Shown here: piece by piece, positions 7,057 to 9,267 of the stretch
Layout: every line of letters starts with the position of its first letter
Numbering within the stretch: position 1 is the stretch's first letter
Assembly: GCA_964522605.1 (NCBI GenBank)
Contig: CAZFWV010000274.1
Span: forward strand, 1-9,267
Origin: CAVZLD01 sp964522605
Lineage (GTDB): Bacteria; Planctomycetota; Planctomycetia; Pirellulales; Pirellulaceae
Reading direction: 5' to 3'
DNA length: 9,267 nt
The notes under the pieces: generated by a model
What the model was told of the DNA's origin: nothing
Seen by the model: the letters and a program-made list of their open reading frames with translations, nothing else
Databases searched by the model: none
Program-made: the position numbers and the translations under genes

Positions 7057-7116
7057 GGCCCGTCTGGGCCAGAATCCAACAGGTGCCCAGGTCATCCGGG
7101 GCAGAGTCGGGCCCCG
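7057..7116 (+). promoter_or_regulatory. Two GC-rich hairpins in the probable leader of the S46 gene
   Basis: GGCCC-GTCT-GGGCC (7057-7070) and CGGGGC (7097-7102) paired with GCCCCG (7111-7116) across eight bases. They lie 37-96 bases before the start codon and could fold in the 5' untranslated mRNA. In GC-rich DNA such stems also arise by chance, so a regulatory role is only a possibility. Confidence 0.25.
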
Positions 7117-7142
7117 TTCGCCGTTCAGATTCCTGCAAGACC

Positions 7143-7148
7143 AAGGTG
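7143..7148 (+). promoter_or_regulatory. Ribosome-binding site AAGGTG for the S46 gene
   Basis: AAGGTG lies five bases before ATG 7154, a moderate Shine-Dalgarno match with good spacing. It supports this start, which also places a signal peptide at the N-terminus. Confidence 0.55.
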
Positions 7149-7153
7149 TTTCC

Positions 7154-9211
7154 ATGAACTCGAGTTCTCGTTTCCTATATGGTTTGTTGATCCTGTTACT
7201 TGCTTGTGGCGGCTTACATCTGAGGGCGGATGAGGGGATGTGGCTGTTCAACGATTTGCCGCGCGAACAGTTGCAGTCGAAGTACGGATTCGAACCACGA
7301 GAGGATTGGATCGAACACGTGATGCTTTCGTCCGTTCGCTTTAATTCGGGCGGATCTGCTTCGTTCGTTTCAAGTCACGGACTCGTCTTGACCAATCACC
7401 ACGTTGCATCGGACACCTTGCAGAAGATTTCAACGGCGGAGAATAACTACCTGCGGGACGGCTATTTGGCTCGGAGTCTCGAGGCCGAAGTGCCGGCGCC
7501 CGACCTGGAACTGAACCAATTGGTGTCGATCGAAGATGTCACCGAGCAGGTCAACAGCGCAGTCGATTCCAGTATGTCGGCTGCGGACGCCTTCCGCGCG
7601 CGAAGAGCGATTATGGCGCAGATTGAAAAAGAGTCGCTGGATCAAACGGGATTGCGGAGTGATGTCGTAACTCTTTTCGGCGGTGCGAAGTATCACCTGT
7701 ATCGGTACAAGAAATATACGGATGTGCGACTTGTCTGGGCTCCGGAGACCGCGGCGGCATTCTTCGGTGGTGATCCCGATAACTTCGAGTATCCTCGATA
7801 TTGCCTGGATGTGGCTCTGTTTCGCGTTTACGAAGACGGAAAACCGGCAGAGATCGAGCATTTTCTGCGCTGGTCACCCGAAGGTCCCGCCGACGGGGAA
7901 CTCGTGTTCGTTTCCGGAAATCCCGGACGAACACAGCGAATGTTTACCCTGGCAGCGCTCAAGTATTTACGGGATCATCGCCTGCCTTTTGTGCTGAACT
8001 ACTTGCGACGCCTCGAAATCCTGTTGCAGCAGTACAGTTATGAAGGTGAGGAGCAAGAGCGACGTGCGCGAGATGACCTGTTTGGAATCCAGAACTCCCG
8101 CAAGGCGTACACCGGAATGTTGCAGGGACTGCAGGACCCCAGTTTCTTGGCGGCGAAGGAGGATCAGGAACAGCAACTGCTGGCTCGCCTGCAGCAGGAC
8201 CCGGAACTTCGTTCGTTGACGACTGCCTGGCAGGTGATTGAAGCAACCCAACGCCACCGCGCGGAATTGTTGGGGCAATCGGCGAGCTTCAATTCGCAGC
8301 TCTACCGGATCGCTGAGACACTGAACCTGATGGCGGCAGAGGATCAGAAGCCCAGCGAGCAGCGGTTACGCGAGTTTCGCGATTCCGCCCGCGAATCCTT
8401 GTTGCAGCAGTTGTTCTCCCCCGCGCCGATCTATGAAGACCTGGACCGGGTGAAATTGGCCGACTCCCTCGCACTCCTCGTGGAACGACGTGGAGGCGAC
8501 GATCCGCTCGTTCAGCAGGTTTTGGCCGGGAAAAGTCCACGCGAGCGTGCCACAGAGCTGATCGCCGACACGCAATTGGCCGATGTGTCCGTCCGCCAAC
8601 AAATCGCTGAGGGCCGAGTCGATGCGATTCAGAACACGTCGGATCCGATGATCCAGCTGGCTCGTACAATGGAAGCCGAGTATCGACGTCTGCGAGAAAT
8701 CGATGAGGAGATCGACGAACGAGAGCGGCAGGCTTACGCACAAATCACGGAAGCTCAGGTGGCCGTCAAGGGTACCAGCAGTTATCCGGATGCGACATTT
8801 ACCTTGCGATTGGCCTTTGGTGTCGTGCAGGGCTACACCGAGGATGGACGGCCCGTTCCCCCTTGGACCACACTGGGAGGCGCCTACGAGCATGAAGCGC
8901 GTCATGCTGCGGAGGATCCCTGGACACTGCCGAAATCCTGGCACACGCATCGCGATGCGATCAATCCGGCAACACCACTAAACTTCGTGTGTACGGCGGA
9001 CATCATCGGCGGAAATTCGGGCAGTCCAGTCTTTAACCGCCAAGCGGAATTGGTCGGCGTGATTTTCGACGGAAACATCCAGTCACTCACCGCCGATTTC
9101 TTTTACTCGGATGAGGTGGGGCGTGCGATTGCGGTCCATTCGAGCGCAATTCGCCAGGCGCTCGAGAAGATCTACGAGGCCTCCGAACTGGCAGCCGAGC
9201 TTGGGAAGTAG
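7154..9211 (+). CDS. Secreted S46-family dipeptidyl-peptidase (DPP7/DAP BII-like serine peptidase)
   Basis: A 685-residue exopeptidase, close to the family's usual 700 or so, expected to release dipeptides from peptide N-termini outside the cytoplasm. A signal peptide (about 1-25, hydrophobic LYGLLILLLACGG) ends before DEGMW, the usual mature start of S46 enzymes. Triad by motif alignment: His83 in GLVLTNHHVA, Asp219 in DNFEYPRYCLDV and Ser622 in IIGGNSGSPV. Asn210 matches the amine-anchoring Asn of DAP BII, while its Trp partner is Phe211. In FDGN, Asp639 matches the second amine anchor and Gly640 falls where DPP7-type enzymes have Gly and the Asp/Glu-specific DPP11 has Arg, so hydrophobic P1 residues are more likely. 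A helical, Gln/Glu-rich domain (about 290-545) is inserted between the barrel halves, as in known structures. The Cys that often follows the catalytic His is Val. The gene stands alone; substrates in this organism are unknown. Confidence 0.92.
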   Translation: MNSSSRFLYGLLILLLACGGLHLRADEGMWLFNDLPREQLQSKYGFEPREDWIEHVMLSSVRFNSGGSASFVSSHGLVLTNHHVASDTLQKISTAENNYLRDGYLARSLEAEVPAPDLELNQLVSIEDVTEQVNSAVDSSMSAADAFRARRAIMAQIEKESLDQTGLRSDVVTLFGGAKYHLYRYKKYTDVRLVWAPETAAAFFGGDPDNFEYPRYCLDVALFRVYEDGKPAEIEHFLRWSPEGPADGELVFVSGNPGRTQRMFTLAALKYLRDHRLPFVLNYLRRLEILLQQYSYEGEEQERRARDDLFGIQNSRKAYTGMLQGLQDPSFLAAKEDQEQQLLARLQQDPELRSLTTAWQVIEATQRHRAELLGQSASFNSQLYRIAETLNLMAAEDQKPSEQRLREFRDSARESLLQQLFSPAPIYEDLDRVKLADSLALLVERRGGDDPLVQQVLAGKSPRERATELIADTQLADVSVRQQIAEGRVDAIQNTSDPMIQLARTMEAEYRRLREIDEEIDERERQAYAQITEAQVAVKGTSSYPDATFTLRLAFGVVQGYTEDGRPVPPWTTLGGAYEHEARHAAEDPWTLPKSWHTHRDAINPATPLNFVCTADIIGGNSGSPVFNRQAELVGVIFDGNIQSLTADFFYSDEVGRAIAVHSSAIRQALEKIYEASELAAELGK

Positions 9212-9212
9212 G

Positions 9213-9267
9213 GGAGACGGGAGGCTGGAGACGGGAGGCTGGAGACGGGAGGCTGGAGACGGGAGGC
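9213..9267 (+). repeat. 14-base tandem repeat (two alternating heptamers) right after the S46 stop codon
   Basis: GGAGACG and GGAGGCT alternate to give a 14-base unit present in 3.9 perfect copies, from two bases after the TAG (9209-9211) to the window edge, where it continues. Copies are identical, which suggests recent expansion. The array is related to the GGAGACT units at 1715-1733. Confidence 0.9.

Larger units (their letters stand above)
6400..7153. other. 754-base divergent intergenic region between czcB and the S46 peptidase gene
   Basis: No convincing gene lies here. Open frames on both strands give Arg/Ser/Pro-rich translations without domain features. The region contains an AT-rich imperfect dyad (6511-6532), a cluster of related palindromes (6617-6918), a GC hairpin (6808-6820) and two GC-rich hairpins close to the peptidase start (7057-7070, 7097-7116). 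It must hold the promoters of both flanking transcription units, but I cannot point to a good -35/-10 pair for either. Confidence 0.7.

Noticed and set aside
6753..7157. 134-codon forward open frame in the divergent intergenic region.
   Set aside because: It runs through the palindromes, its translation is Arg/Ser-rich with no domain or plausible start, and it overlaps the peptidase start codon.
6664..7251. 195-codon reverse-strand open frame in the same region.
   Set aside because: It overlaps the S46 signal-peptide coding region, has unstructured composition, and no ribosome-binding site supports it.
9213..9267. CRISPR-like array.
   Set aside because: Units are 14 bases, contiguous and without spacers, so it is a simple tandem repeat.

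Overview
The window (GC-rich, by eye in the mid to high fifties percent) looks like an ordinary chromosomal stretch of a Gram-negative bacterium. The S46 exopeptidase, the CzcA/CzcB pair, loose gene packing, long intergenic gaps and short tandem or palindromic repeats beside genes would fit a planctomycete. That taxonomic guess is an inference and no marker gene is present to confirm it. I see no tRNA, rRNA, CRISPR array, integrase, IS transposase or phage gene.

Layout. (1) 1-156, forward: the C-terminal end of a gene entering from the left, ending in a Gln/Glu- then Ser/Gly/Asn-rich tail. (2) 157-768: a gap that, on the reverse strand, holds a 45-codon reading frame with clear GC-rich codon structure, apparently broken by one extra base in an A7 run (367-505). 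(3) 769-1716, forward: an aldose 1-epimerase (mutarotase) with all three expected active-site motifs. (4) 1717-1754: a 38-base convergent junction holding 7-base tandem repeats and a small hairpin. (5) 6399 down to 1755, reverse: a two-gene heavy-metal RND efflux operon, the membrane-fusion protein (CzcB-like, 500 aa) followed 13 bases later by the inner-membrane pump (CzcA-like, 1042 aa). No outer-membrane factor or metal regulator is in the window. (6) 6400-7153: a 754-base divergent intergenic region with an AT-rich imperfect dyad near the czc side and a cluster of four related palindromes (three in one orientation, one inverted). (7) 7154-9211, forward: a secreted S46-family dipeptidyl-peptidase with its triad and a glycine at the P1-specificity position. 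(8) 9213-9267: a 14-base tandem repeat built from two 7-base units, starting one base after the S46 stop codon and running off the window.

How the genes relate. CzcB and CzcA should act together to pump divalent metal cations across the envelope, presumably with an outer-membrane channel encoded elsewhere. The mutarotase (sugar catabolism) and the S46 peptidase (peptide scavenging outside the cytoplasm) look like independent single genes. I did not find a convincing new multi-gene system. The most interesting items are the palindrome family at 6617-6918, the heptamer repeats abutting two stop codons, the broken small gene at 367-505, and two lone cysteines near the S46 active site.
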